The position numbers and the translations under genes are program-made. The notes under the pieces are model-generated. The model did not search any database and was not told where the DNA came from. It saw nothing but the letters and a program-made list of their open reading frames with translations. DNA of 64,000 nucleotides from Macrostomum hystrix (lineage: Eukaryota; Platyhelminthes; Macrostomidae): positions 5,756,001 through 5,820,000 of the forward strand of contig CATNEN010000007.1 in the NCBI GenBank assembly GCA_950097015.1, in the 5' to 3' direction. This document shows positions 47,300 through 57,232 of the stretch, in pieces. Each line of letters begins with the position of its first letter. Within the stretch, counting starts at the first letter, position 1.

Positions 47300-47724
47300 G
47301 CGTACTGTGCTTGCTTCTGCATCGGCAGTGCAGCAGCTGCTGGCGCCAGTGGACAACTTGATGGGCTTGGTAACTCAGCAGTGCAGCGTGTGCAGTGCCC
47401 AGCTCACAATTAAGGGACGATAACAACACGGCTCTGCATTCTTTGAAAGGTCCCTGCTACATCGCCTGTCGATGCCCTGGAGAGAAGTACACCTTCCACA
47501 TAATGTCGGCCGATGAGACCCAAGAGAAGCCGGCTGAACAAGGAGTTCACGGGCTTTTTAAAAGTTTTCTGACCGATGCAGACACACATCTACTGGTGGT
47601 GCCGCAGGACCTGCAAGACCAAGGCCTTGCTCATCGCCGACACGCTGCTCATCGACTTCACGTTTTTTGTGAACAAGAGGGGCAAGAACAAGGTCCACAG
47701 CGCGCACAGCATTTGAGATTTTTT
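47300..47724 (+). pseudogene. Possible zinc-ribbon/transposase-like fragment
   Basis: Three plus-strand frames carry protein-like blocks in order: QQCSVCSAQLTIKG (about 47370-47413), PCYIACRCPGEKYTFHIMSA (about 47450-47510) and IYWWCRRTCKTKALLIADTL (about 47588-47647), the last ending at a TGA at 47724. Two CxxC pairs and the IYWWC-RRTC block resemble the zinc-binding N-terminus of ISXO2/Merlin-type transposases. The blocks need a frame change or a small intron to join (an acceptor TGACCGATGCAG precedes the third block). No DDE catalytic part is visible. It may instead be a small host zinc protein. Confidence 0.3.
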
Positions 47725-47979
47725 TAAATACAAGCCAAAATTAATCTATTTGACTTTTTTAAAGCACCACGTTTGTGTATTTTATACAATCACGAAAAGC
47801 ATATCAGTTTTCTATTTTTTACAGAGTTAAAATATACATTTAATATTTATTGGCAGAAAAATCTAATACGTAAACAAAAAGCACGAATCATTTAACCAAA
47901 GAGTTGCAAAACCAAGACTTGATAATTTTTACATCAAACACGTGACCAAGAAAGCCGAGAATCTCGTGATTGGGTAGTC

Positions 47980-48400
47980 CAAGGATCACGTGACTGAGTC
48001 AGCCATTGGTCACATGACCGAGTCACTCATGATCGCGTGACTTTGTCAGTCAAGGATCACGTGACCGAGTCATTCAAGGATCACGTGACCGAGTCAGTTA
48101 AGGATCACGTGACTGAGTCAGCCATTGGTCACGTGACCGAGTCAGTTAAGGATCACGTGACCGAGTCAGTTAAGGATCACGTGACCGAGTAAGTAAATGA
48201 TCGTGTGACAAAATAAGATAAAAATATATCCTGACTAAGAATAGTTACGTGACTGAGTCAGCCATTGGTCACGTGACCGAGTCAGTCAAGGATCACGTGA
48301 CCGAGTCAGTTAAGGATCACGTGACCGAGTAAGTAAATGATCGTGTGACAAAATAAGATAAAAATATATCCTGACTAAGAATAGTTACGTGACTGAGGAG
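47980..48400. repeat. 24-bp repeat with CACGTG palindromes
   Basis: Roughly a dozen units of GATCACGTGACCGAGTCAGT + TAAG. Most contain the perfect palindrome TCACGTGA or GGTCACGTGACC. A block of about 125 bp (CGTGACCGAGTAAGTAAATG through GAATAGTTACGTGACTGAG) occurs twice, around 48180-48260 and 48300-48395. The array is intergenic. Confidence 0.9.
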
Positions 48401-48404
48401 TTTT

Positions 48405-49190
48405 AACAGCAGCTGAATGTAACAAAAAAGTATAAAGTATAAATTTTTATAGCAGAAAATTTTCTTTAATGAGCGCATTACAATGAGCACATCCATACTG
48501 TATTTACTACACCCAAGCTAGATAGTTGAGCAAAGCAAAGTATTCAACGGAGCGCAAAAAGCAAAGACAAGATTTTCTCATCAAACATGGCATAATGGCT
48601 CAGCCAGCTAAGGGAAATTGAAGCACCGCTTCCCTACTCAAACAGCTCAGCAAGATCAAACATTGTAACTTGATGCACAGCACTTTAATTGACCTTTGTC
48701 TTACTGCCTGCTGACCAGAAGTAGGAAATACAGAAAGTTTATAACTATTAATAAAATAAGCACCAAAAGCAATGAAGAGTTGAGATTAATCATATTTATC
48801 GTGCTGCGACTAAAATTTTAGGACATTTGCGCATAAAAAACTAGGAAAAATAATATCTGGTGCTTAAGTCGTAAGAAGTACAGACAGATTATGTCATACA
48901 TGACTGGGGTGGGTTGAGCATGGTGAAAAATAAACTGAAAGCACTAGTAGTACTCAAAGCTTTACTACAATTTCCACACAAGAGATTAGCTTATAGGTGG
49001 GATCAGGTAGAAATCATATGCTCAATTACTGTTAGGGAGGCTTATGTGAGACTAACAAATATATACGAATCGAGTTCAATACAGCTGACAGCGCAATGTC
49101 TTAGGGTGAAGGCCTTTTTATCTAACTTTTAGACTGAGAAGGTCAATCACTAGTCATAAGTCCCGAGAAAGGGCAGTAACAGGTCATACA
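48405..49190. other. Intergenic, nothing recognised
   Basis: AT-rich, with one short plus-strand open frame (48914-49132) of no known family. Confidence 0.45.
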
Positions 49191-49209
49191 ACTGGGGCAA
49201 GAGTAAAAA

Positions 49210-50165
49210 TGACCGGACATATTACAAGGGACAGTCGTAATAGCCGGTCATATTACAGGGGGGCAGGTCATATTACAGGGGGACAGGTCATATTACAGGG
49301 GGACAAGGATTATAACCGGTTATATTACTGTGGACAAGGATTATAACCGGTCATATTACAGGGGGACAAGGATTATAACCGGTCATATTACTGTGGACAA
49401 GGATTATAACCGGTCATATTACAGGGGGACAAGGATTATAACCGGTCATATTACTGTAGACAAGGATTATAACCGGTCATATTACAGGGGGACAAGGATT
49501 ATAATCGGTCATATTACAGGGGGACAAGGATTATAACCGGTCATATTACAGGGGGACAAGGATTATAATCGGTCATATTACTGTGGACAAGGATTATAAC
49601 CGGTCATATTACTGTGGACAAGGATTATAACCGGTCATATTACTGTGGACAAGGAATATAACCGGTCATATTACTGTGGACAAGGATTATAACCGGTCAT
49701 ATTACTGTGGACAAGGATTATAACCGGTCATATTACTGTGGACAAGGATTATAACCGGTCATATTACTGTGGACAAGGATTATAACCGGTCATATTACAG
49801 GGGACAAGGATTATAATCGGTCATATTACTGTGGACAAGGATTATAACCGGTCATATTACTGTGGACAAGGAATATAACCGGTCATATTACTGTGGACAA
49901 GGATTATAACCGGTCATATTACTGTGGACAAGGATTATAACCGGTCATATTACAGGGGACAAGGATTATAATCGGTCATATTACTGTGGACAAGGATTAT
50001 AACCGGTCATATTACTGTGGACAAGGATTATAACCGGTCATATTACTGTGGACAAGGATTATAACCGGTCATATGACAGGGGGACAAGGATTATAACCGG
50101 TCATAAACAGGGGGACAAGTATAAAAAACCGGTCATATTACTGTGGACAAGGATTACAACCTTGT
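49210..50165. repeat. 31-32-bp minisatellite 3' of JTB
   Basis: About 30 copies of GGACAAGGATTATAACCGGT + CATATTACTGT, with an alternative ending CATATTACAGGG. It ends about 65 bp from the JTB stop codon, probably within its 3' flank. Confidence 0.95.
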
Positions 50166-50233
50166 CAAAGGTCATATTACACTGAAGGAGCAATCCAAAC
50201 CTGCACGCATTCAGCCAAGGCATAGTCTATGGT

Positions 50234-51163
50234 TCAAACACCAGCAGCCAGCTGTCTGGACACTCTGTCGGCCAGCAGTTGATCCCGCTGCCTCTCGCGG
50301 CGCCTGACGCAGACGTAGGCAGCCAGGAAGACGATTAGCGAGACGCCTTGGGTGACAAAAAATTTAAGCCGCTCGGCAAATTTGTCTGTCGGCCTGCAGG
50401 ACATCCACACTGCTGGACAGTGGCCGCCACTGATACCGCCCACTTGCCGCTTGAATCCCGTGTCAGAGCACGGGCCTCCGCTATTGATGGCCACTTGCAG
50501 CTCAAACTGTGAGCACGCCTGACACGGCTGCGTAGAGTGCTCATTGACTGGGCAGGTGACATTTTTAGATGGCTTTCTGGATGACAGCTCAGTCTTGACG
50601 GCTGCAGAGATTGATGAGGGCAATGGGCCCAGTGACGAGGGAGGTCGGGAGTGCTGCTGGTGCTGATGCTGCATGAAGGTGTCCTCCAGGTAGAGTACCG
50701 CCACACACAGACTGTGTGGAAAAACAATAGGATATGTGCTCAGGTTTTACATATTTCAAAAAATAGAAAGAGGAAATAATAATATTAAAGTCTAGACCAG
50801 TGTAGGCTAGATTTAGTCGGTGGCAGAAGCCGCAGTTACTGCACTGCTCTTCCAAAGACTGTACAGATTTCGTGAAATTAAACAATCAGGAACTAATAGT
50901 CTTGATGAAGGACACATTGTCTAGCAGATTATTTAGAAAACATAGGTTCTATGGCAGCAAAAATCAAAGGCTTACAAAAATTATTTCAAAAATCCGATTA
51001 TTAGTTTTTTTACTTTGTAATTCAGAAATGCAAAAGTTACTACTTTTATCATCACTATTTTCTAAATCAGTTAAATGGTTATAAGCATACTTGTGCATGT
51101 TACTCACATCATTAAACCACTGATGGTTACCATCATGGTTTTCTTTGTGCAATACTCAATCAT
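50234..51163 (-). CDS. jtb: JTB family single-pass membrane protein (two exons)
   Basis: JTB (jumping translocation breakpoint protein) is a small type I membrane protein linked in vertebrates to mitochondria and cytokinesis. Exons 51163-51108 (ends AT|GTGAGT) and 50711-50234 (after TTCCACACAG) join in phase to give 177 aa. The joined start (MIEYCTKKTMMVTISGLMIL, then CVAVLYL) forms a hydrophobic signal-anchor-like segment. The ectodomain has the family Cys pattern: VTCPVNEHSTQPCQACSQFE, then GGPCSDTGFKRQV, then a Cys-containing stretch ending WMSCRPT. Near the C-terminus there is one membrane helix (FVTQGVSLIVFLAAYVCV) followed by a basic tail (RRRERQRDQLLADRVSRQL). Length and layout fit JTB. 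The N-terminus relies on one short exon. Confidence 0.82.
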
Positions 51164-51189
51164 GTTAATATTATCTGCAATGGATGCAT

Positions 51190-51925
51190 ATTAAAAAGGA
51201 TTAAATGCACCGGCATATTGAATGTCAAGTTTTCTAGTAGTATGGAACACAAAGAATGTATAAATATAAATATACCTATAAATCCTGGTAGCTATAGTAA
51301 AAATGTCATACAATATGAAATTTAAATAGAATAGTGCTTTGTTGCAGAAAAATATAATAAACTTACAATAAACAAAACAAAAAACAAAAATCCTGCAAGA
51401 AAGCATGTGAAAGATTTTTAAATGAAAAAATCAAAATATTCGAGTTTTCATGACTAATTATCCAGTTTTGTGCCAATAACTTCTAGCTAATGCTCTTAAC
51501 AGCTTACCTTAATAAAAAACTGACTACTACAAACAATATGCCAAGCCAATAATTCTGAAATTATTCCAAATGCCAACAATACCCAGTTTAGGCCCCTATC
51601 TACATAACAGTTTGCTTAAATTAGACAGCTACTCTAGATTGTCTGTATATAATACTGATAAATCTCTAATTACCTTTACAGTTCAGGTAAATAACTGATA
51701 ATAACACAGTTGCCACAACTTACATATATATATATACATATATTGACTGCCTCTTGCAGGAATTACAGTAGATATTATATAACTAGTAAGTGCATAAAAT
51801 TGAGTAGAATAGAATAGTAACATATTTCTAAGTATTAAGCATTATAAATAGTAAGAATATGAGCATACATACAATCCTAGCAACTTAAAAAGGAAGCAGC
51901 AAAAAGAGCTCATCAGAAATAAAAA
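51190..51925. other. AT-rich intergenic region
   Basis: No gene or repeat beyond short TATA runs. It is upstream of JTB on the minus strand. Confidence 0.5.
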
Positions 51926-51942
51926 ATGTATAAATCATATAA

Positions 51943-52486
51943 TAATAATAATAATAATAATAGTTACACTCCACGCCGACCACAGAAGTGGCCAAGAGGG
52001 GGGAGCGTCAAAACGCGCGTTTCAGTGCCAGGTCTCTGACGTGCTTCACGCCTGCCGCCTGGCTGGGTGCTCGGGCGTCTTCAAAAAGGCGGTCAATATA
52101 GCGGGCTGTACGTCCCTGGCCGCGCCTGCGCGGTCCCTGCGAGGTCCACAGCAGAACATCCTGCAGCGGCTCTGGGCAGTAGGCTTCGGCGCGGATGACA
52201 TGCCCGGCCAGCCGCAGTCGCCGCTGACTCAGCAGGACAGAAGGCCGCGTTAGGCGCGCACGCTGGTACAGGGACTCGGTTGTCTCGCTGCCAGGGCCGC
52301 GGCGGGCACCGAAAGCGGCGCGAACTAGGGCCGCATGCGCCGCGTCGAGCTGCGCCTCGAGCGCCCCGGTCATCGTCCAGGTCTCAGCATTGTACAAGAG
52401 GGCGGTCTCGACAACTGCCTGGAACAGCTGGGACCTGGCGCCGTTCGACAGGGCCTCGGAGAGTAGCACCGCCCGCACAGAACGAT
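51943..52486 (-). mobile_element. 5'-truncated LINE insertion with 14-bp target duplication
   Basis: A GC-rich 3' fragment of a non-LTR retrotransposon ORF2 on the minus strand. It begins near RAVLLSEALSNGARSQLFQA, continues ETALLYNAETWTM and LRLAGHVIRAEAY, and stops at 52008. These are C-terminal blocks of LINE endonuclease/RT proteins. The 3' end on the plus strand is an AATAATAAT tail. The 14-bp direct repeat TATAAATCATATAA flanks it at 51929-51942 and 52487-52500, the hallmark of target-primed reverse transcription. The GC-rich insert contrasts sharply with its AT-rich surroundings. It belongs to a different family from the fragment at 3150-4665. Confidence 0.88.
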
Positions 52487-53481
52487 TATAAATCATATAA
52501 AAATGTAAATAAAACTAAACATAAAGAAGTTTAACAATGTGACATCTTCAAACAAACTATGTGCCACAAAGAATGAGCCACATGGATATGGAATGCATCT
52601 ATGTGAGGCAGGCTTTTATTTTTATCTGGTAGACAGAGCTCAGTTGTTGTAGGTAGAGTAGGACCTCTTGTATTTTTTGTACTTCTTATCTACAACAATT
52701 GTTTTTATAATAAATCTGGGCAATGTTTTACTTTGTTTTGTGTAATATTTTTCCTTTTTAAATTGCATATCCTCATCACTGAATATTGGAAAACAATGAA
52801 ATGAACAAATAACAACAAACAGCAACAAGTGAAAATAGTCATTTGGTCAGTCATTCATAAGAAAATCACAGTGGGTAGTAATGAGAACTTTCAAAGCATA
52901 GAAATATAAGCAGTTAGGAGAATCAAGATACAATTCTATATTTTGCTGTTAGTTATCAGCCCAGCCCCAGCATGCAAGGTACCTGGACACTTTGTAATCT
53001 TACAACTTTGTCATCTAGATGACGATCTGTCCAATATCTCAGAGGATGGATGACGAAGAGACTTAGACTTGTGGACACCTAGTCATCTATAAAACAAAAG
53101 TTTTCAAAGTTAGAACAGAAACACCCCTCTCTACCCCTCCTCATATTGTGTTGGCACCTATCTGTCAACTCTTATAATAAAATCAGTTTCGATACCTCTT
53201 TTTGAAAATTTAGAGTGTGAAGTGTGTTCACACCTCTGCCCCACGGGTGCTGGTCATTTCGTCAACTGCCAGTTCGTCAACTTGGTTGACGAATTGACCA
53301 ACAGTTTAAGGTGGTCTCACTTGCAGTTGACGAAATGACCAAGGTTTTAGATTGCTTTATCAGTCAGTTGACGAAATGACCTGAGAATGTTAGTTACTTC
53401 GTCAACTGGCTAGCTACAGTTTGCAAATGTCATAACATGTACATAACATTACCTTTGTTATCATTACTTATTATCCGGAAC

Positions 53482-53810
53482 GTTCTCAATCCATCTTCGC
53501 CACCCCATCCCTAAACTGACAACGTGCCCTGTCTCTGTAACTTGAACCAGGGCCCCTCGCGCTGACACCTGTTCTCTTAAGCTGACAACGTGCACCCTGT
53601 CTCTTTTACTTAAACCAGCGCCCCTCGCGTTGACACATGTTCTCTCAATCTATCTTCGCACCCACCCCCAAACTGACAACGTGCCCTGTCTCTGTAACTT
53701 GAACCAGAGCCCTCGCGCTGACACCTGTTCTCTTAAGCTGACAACGTGCACCCTGTCTCTTTTACTTAAACCAGCGCCCCTCGGGTTGACACATGTTCTC
53801 TCAATCTCTC
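53482..53810. repeat. 156-bp tandem duplication inside the inner transposon
   Basis: Two copies of a unit running from GTTCTCAATC through TTGACACATG. Each contains two related half-units built on CTGACAACGTGCCCTGTCTC and CCCCTCGCGCTGACAC. It lies between the left TIR and the gene and may be part of its promoter. Confidence 0.85.
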
Positions 53811-53955
53811 AATGCGAATTAGCACCTTGTCTAATCCTCAACTATCATGTCTCAACATGATACGAAATACTTTAAACCTGACAATGCAACCTCCTCAAAC
53901 ACTATATAATGGAGTAGGGTTTCAGGAGGGCCACTCAATTTTTTACGTCTTGGTA

Positions 53956-55126
53956 ATGGACACTGATAAGTGTATTCAGTGCTCAGAGACTGTGCGGCCA
54001 CGTCAACAGGCCATACAGTGCGATTCGTGCCAAAAGTGGCAACATCGAACTTGTGGGACTAGAATCTCACAAGCAGAGTACAGGCAGCTTATGCGGCAGG
54101 ACGTGTTCGCATGGTCGTGTGCCACTTGTCAGGCAAGACCAGCGGCGGAGCCAGCGGCGGAGCCAGCGACGGAGCCAGCGGCGGAGCCAGCGGCGGAGCC
54201 AGCGACGGAGCCAGCGGCGGAGCCAGCGGCAGATCTAGCGGCGGAGCCAGCGGCGGATCTAGCGGCGGAGCCAGCGGCGGATCTAGCGGCGGAGCCAGCG
54301 GCGGATCTAGCGGCGGAGCCAGCGATGGAGCCAGGGGCGGAGCCAGCGGCGGAGGCAGAAGACGCAGCAGGTCTACTGGCCGAAATGTATGCTGCCGAAG
54401 CAGGTGAGACATTCTATATTTAATAATTAAATAATTTTAAATAAATATTATAGACATTATGGTTAGTACCTTGGGAATTGCTCTTAAATAATTAAAGCAA
54501 GGCATCGCGAGTGACAGAAATCCAGATACTTCACACGTTTCTTCCTCACAGGGCCCTTCCAAGAGCCGGTCCGTCTCACTGAGGTCTCGATGGAAGGTCT
54601 GGAGCCTCAGGTGCTCCCAGAAATCGATGAGGCCGGCAATCTAGAGGAATTCGTCATTGTTCGCAATGGCACCAAGAAGCAAAAGCCGTCACTTATTCAA
54701 CGCATTGGAGCTCGAGAATATGTATTGGGGCTGAACGTAGAAAAGAATAACATTCGCTATTGGCGCTGCACCCAACGCAATTCCAGGTTGAAGTGCCCGG
54801 CTTCTGCCATTGAAGACAGTCAGGGCAACATTCGAAGCGGCCAAGCGGCTCACATCTGCGAAGCACGAGTGCGTGAGGGAATGAAGCGCCGATTGGTCGC
54901 CGAGATCAAGGAGGACGCGAAGCGGCACTGCTTCAGATCGGCTGCAGCAATCGTGGAGGCGAAGTTGCTGGAGACCGGGGACATTGGCCCAGTGGTACCC
55001 GGCATCAATCAGCTGGTGCGAATCGCCAATCGGTCTCGTGAGGTTGGGCGCCCGCAGCCTCCAGTCGACCTCCAGTTTGCACTGGCCTTGGATCATCTGC
55101 CTCCGAATTTTCGGAGGCAGGACTAG
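53956..55126 (+). CDS. Transposon-borne PHD-finger plus FLYWCH-domain protein (two exons)
   Basis: Exon 1 53956-54403 (GCAG|GTGAGA) and exon 2 54552-55126 (after CCTCACAG) join in phase to give 340 aa. Residues 4-57 are a compact PHD-like finger: CIQCSETVRPRQQAIQCDSC, then QKWQHRTCGTRI, then WSCATCQ, a C-x2-C/C-x2-C/H-x2-C/C-x2-C pattern. Next comes an EPAA/ETPA/DLAA low-complexity spacer from 12-bp repeats (54130-54350). Exon 2 contains a FLYWCH-type zinc finger (LIQRIGAREYVLGLNVEKNN, then IRYWRCTQRNSRLKCPASAI and ICEAR, where a Cys replaces the usual final His). A helical C-terminus with a DLQFALALDHLPPNF segment follows. FLYWCH domains bind DNA and often head Mutator-like transposases or sit in host repressors. 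No DDE triad follows. The ATG at 53956 is chosen because it begins the finger directly. Confidence 0.75.
54130..54350 (+). repeat. 12-bp coding repeat (AEPA spacer)
   Basis: About 18 copies of GGAGCCAGCGGC with GATCTA variants, in frame between the PHD and FLYWCH domains. It encodes alternating AAEP/ATEP/AADL tetrapeptides. Confidence 0.9.
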
Positions 55127-55769
55127 TACGTACGTAAGTGGATAAGTGTACTGTACATTCTGCGCATGTCTTCAGCTTTATATTTGATTGTGACCTTTGT
55201 GGTGGCCTTCTTTGTGATCTTTGTGATTTTGTGCAATGCATTTTTCCTTTTTTACCATACAATTACTGCATCTTTGTGGCAGTAACTCCGCCATTGTCTG
55301 GTCCCAAGCCCAGAATGAGAAAGGAGGAGGGCTGCATTGAATAAACATGCAACGGGAAAAAAGTTTCATGCGGGGCGTGTATTATTGGCAGTTGACGAAG
55401 TGACAAAAAGTTGACATCGTCCCATTGAACAGTTGACGAAATAACCAAGCTTTGAAAGTATCCTATTGGTTGGTTGACGAAACGACCAATACGGGGAACG
55501 GGTTGACGATGTGTCCAGTTGACGAAATGGCAGTTGACGAAATGACTAGGATCCTGCCCCACCACCCCACCCTCACTTTATTGATGACGAACTAGATTGC
55601 TTGTGATTAGTAGATGACAAACTGACCAAACTTAAAAGCATGCCAACTGGCTGAATGACGAAGTGTCCTACCAGTACCTTCCAAGTGGATGACGAAGTAC
55701 TTGTCCTACCTTCCAAGTGGATGACAAAGTTGTAAGATGACGAAGTGTCTAAGATCCGCATGCAAAGCC

Positions 55770-57220
55770 CACTTATGCCTATGGCACTTAATCCCCCCAA
55801 ATCCCCCCAATGTCAGCACTCAAAACCTTGCAAAGCTACATCAGTGTATGTCAGTGACCCTAGCCACATCATATTACACATTGTGGTTGCATGTGTTTGA
55901 ATCAGTTTGAAAAAAAATATGTGAAACAAAGTAAAACATTGCCTGAAACTGCCCTAAATTTATTGCATTCTAAAAACAGCATTTCATATATTTAGTTAGA
56001 ATAAATATAGGTAGTTGGCATACAAAATACAAAGAGAACTGAGCTGTGGTTTATAAAGTGAAGTGGCACCACCCTCACTTTTGGAAGTTGATCATTTTGA
56101 ATGGTATGGGTTCATGCAAATGATCTTCATCTGAAAGTGAAGTGCTTAATACACTTTTGGTTTGAAGTCAGCCATCGTGATTGTTTGCTGAAAGTTTAGG
56201 AAAAATTTTTTTTACTTTTTTGTTTGTAGCTATGGATCACGATCATTTCTCTTAAAAAATTTGCATGGGAGAAATTGGCGTCGGTATCCATAGTGGTCTA
56301 TTTCGACATGTTGTAGCCCTTGAAAGTCCAGGAAATCTGTCTAGAATCTAATAAAGGTAGGTGACCACCAAATACGGAGATGATGCAGGCACATTCGCGT
56401 GATATTCTGTTAATTTTTAAGACCTGGCAAGTCCACGCTGAGGCGCAGTGCTACTTTGTGTATAGGGGTGTATGAAATACACTGGCTCTTATAGGAAAAT
56501 TCTGAACTTTGGCCAGAACCATTGAATATCTCGACTGTCTGAAGAGCTATCGACTTGATTATTGTTTCAAAAATTTGGCCCGTATTCTTGAGTTTCGTGT
56601 GCTTTGCTTTTCCGTTCGGGTGCAGCACAAATACGAACTAATACCCCCTTTGGTAGCTTGAGTGTTAAAAGAAGTATATGTTCAGACATTTCAACGAAAG
56701 AACAGCTTTGAAATCAGCAATTTATTTTATAAGCTATTGAAAAAAAAGGTTTAAATTAATGATAAGGCATAATAATTTGTTCAAATATTTTTATTCTTTT
56801 CTTTAAAGTCACAAGCACTTTGTTAAGAACTCAAACGTTCGAAAGTTTTACCAGTTTTATGTGTCAGCGCGAATTTAAATGTGATCGTGAATACAATCGA
56901 AAAAATCGTTAAATTTGTTGTAAACTAACTATATACAGCTTTTATACGCCCTGGGCCAAAGGCCTATAGCCTAATCGATCGATTCGAAGTAGCAGTATTA
57001 TACGAATCGCACTGTCTTCGTAATTTGTAAGACCTAAAAGCCAAGTTTACTATTACTTTAGTGTAATAACAAGTCATAAACTACCGGTCATAGACATCGC
57101 AAGGTTATCGCGTTATAGCTAGTCTCCAGACATAATCTCTGAGTCACTGAGTGCAAATATTTTGTCTAATAAGATGTCTAGGAGTTACATTTTTCATTAG
57201 ATTTATCAGCTTATATTAGC
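55770..57220. other. Intergenic, nothing recognised
   Basis: AT-rich with no coding motif on either strand, between two transposons. Confidence 0.5.
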
Positions 57221-57232
57221 ATATGTTTGAAC

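Larger units (their letters stand above)
53245..55554 (+). mobile_element. Inner TIR transposon carrying a PHD-FLYWCH gene
   Basis: The ends GGGTGCTGGTCATTTCGTCA (left) and GGATCCTAGTCATTTCGTCA (right, read inward) agree at 17 of 20 positions and continue AACTGCCA. A perfect 8-bp direct repeat TGCCCCAC (53237-53244 and 55555-55562) flanks the element; it can be read as 9 bp. Both arms carry multiple GTTGACGAAATGAC-type motifs in both orientations over about 150 bp. The length is 2310 bp. The only gene inside encodes PHD and FLYWCH domains and no recognisable DDE transposase. Duplication length and FLYWCH content hint at a Mutator-like (MULE) or other 8-9-bp-TSD superfamily; the assignment is uncertain. 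Confidence 0.85.
52978..55757. mobile_element. Outer TIR transposon (about 460 bp without the nested element)
   Basis: The left end GGTACCTGGACACTTTGTAA and the right end read inward GGATCTTAGACACTTCGTCA align over about 37 bp. They share GACACTT and the block ATCTTACAACTTTGTCAT, at 82-85% identity by eye. A perfect 8-bp direct repeat, GCATGCAA, lies immediately outside (52970-52977 and 55758-55765). The right arm has further copies of ATGACGAAGTGTC (about 55655-55750). Removing the inner element and its duplicated 8 bp leaves about 462 bp with no ORF, so the outer element is a MITE. Confidence 0.85.

Noticed and set aside
46981-47322. Minus-strand 113-codon ORF (QKQAQYANVIAPIFVDDVNG)
   Set aside because: Looks somewhat protein-like, but no family or splice partner was found, and zinc-ribbon blocks in the plus-strand frames next to it fit better.
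49210-50165. CRISPR-like direct repeats
   Set aside because: The units are contiguous with no unique spacers, the genome is eukaryotic, and there are no cas genes. It is a minisatellite, as are the other arrays.
53251-53405. GTTGACGAAATGAC repeats as a simple satellite
   Set aside because: They occur in both orientations at irregular spacing at both ends of one element bounded by 8-bp duplications, so they are subterminal transposon motifs.
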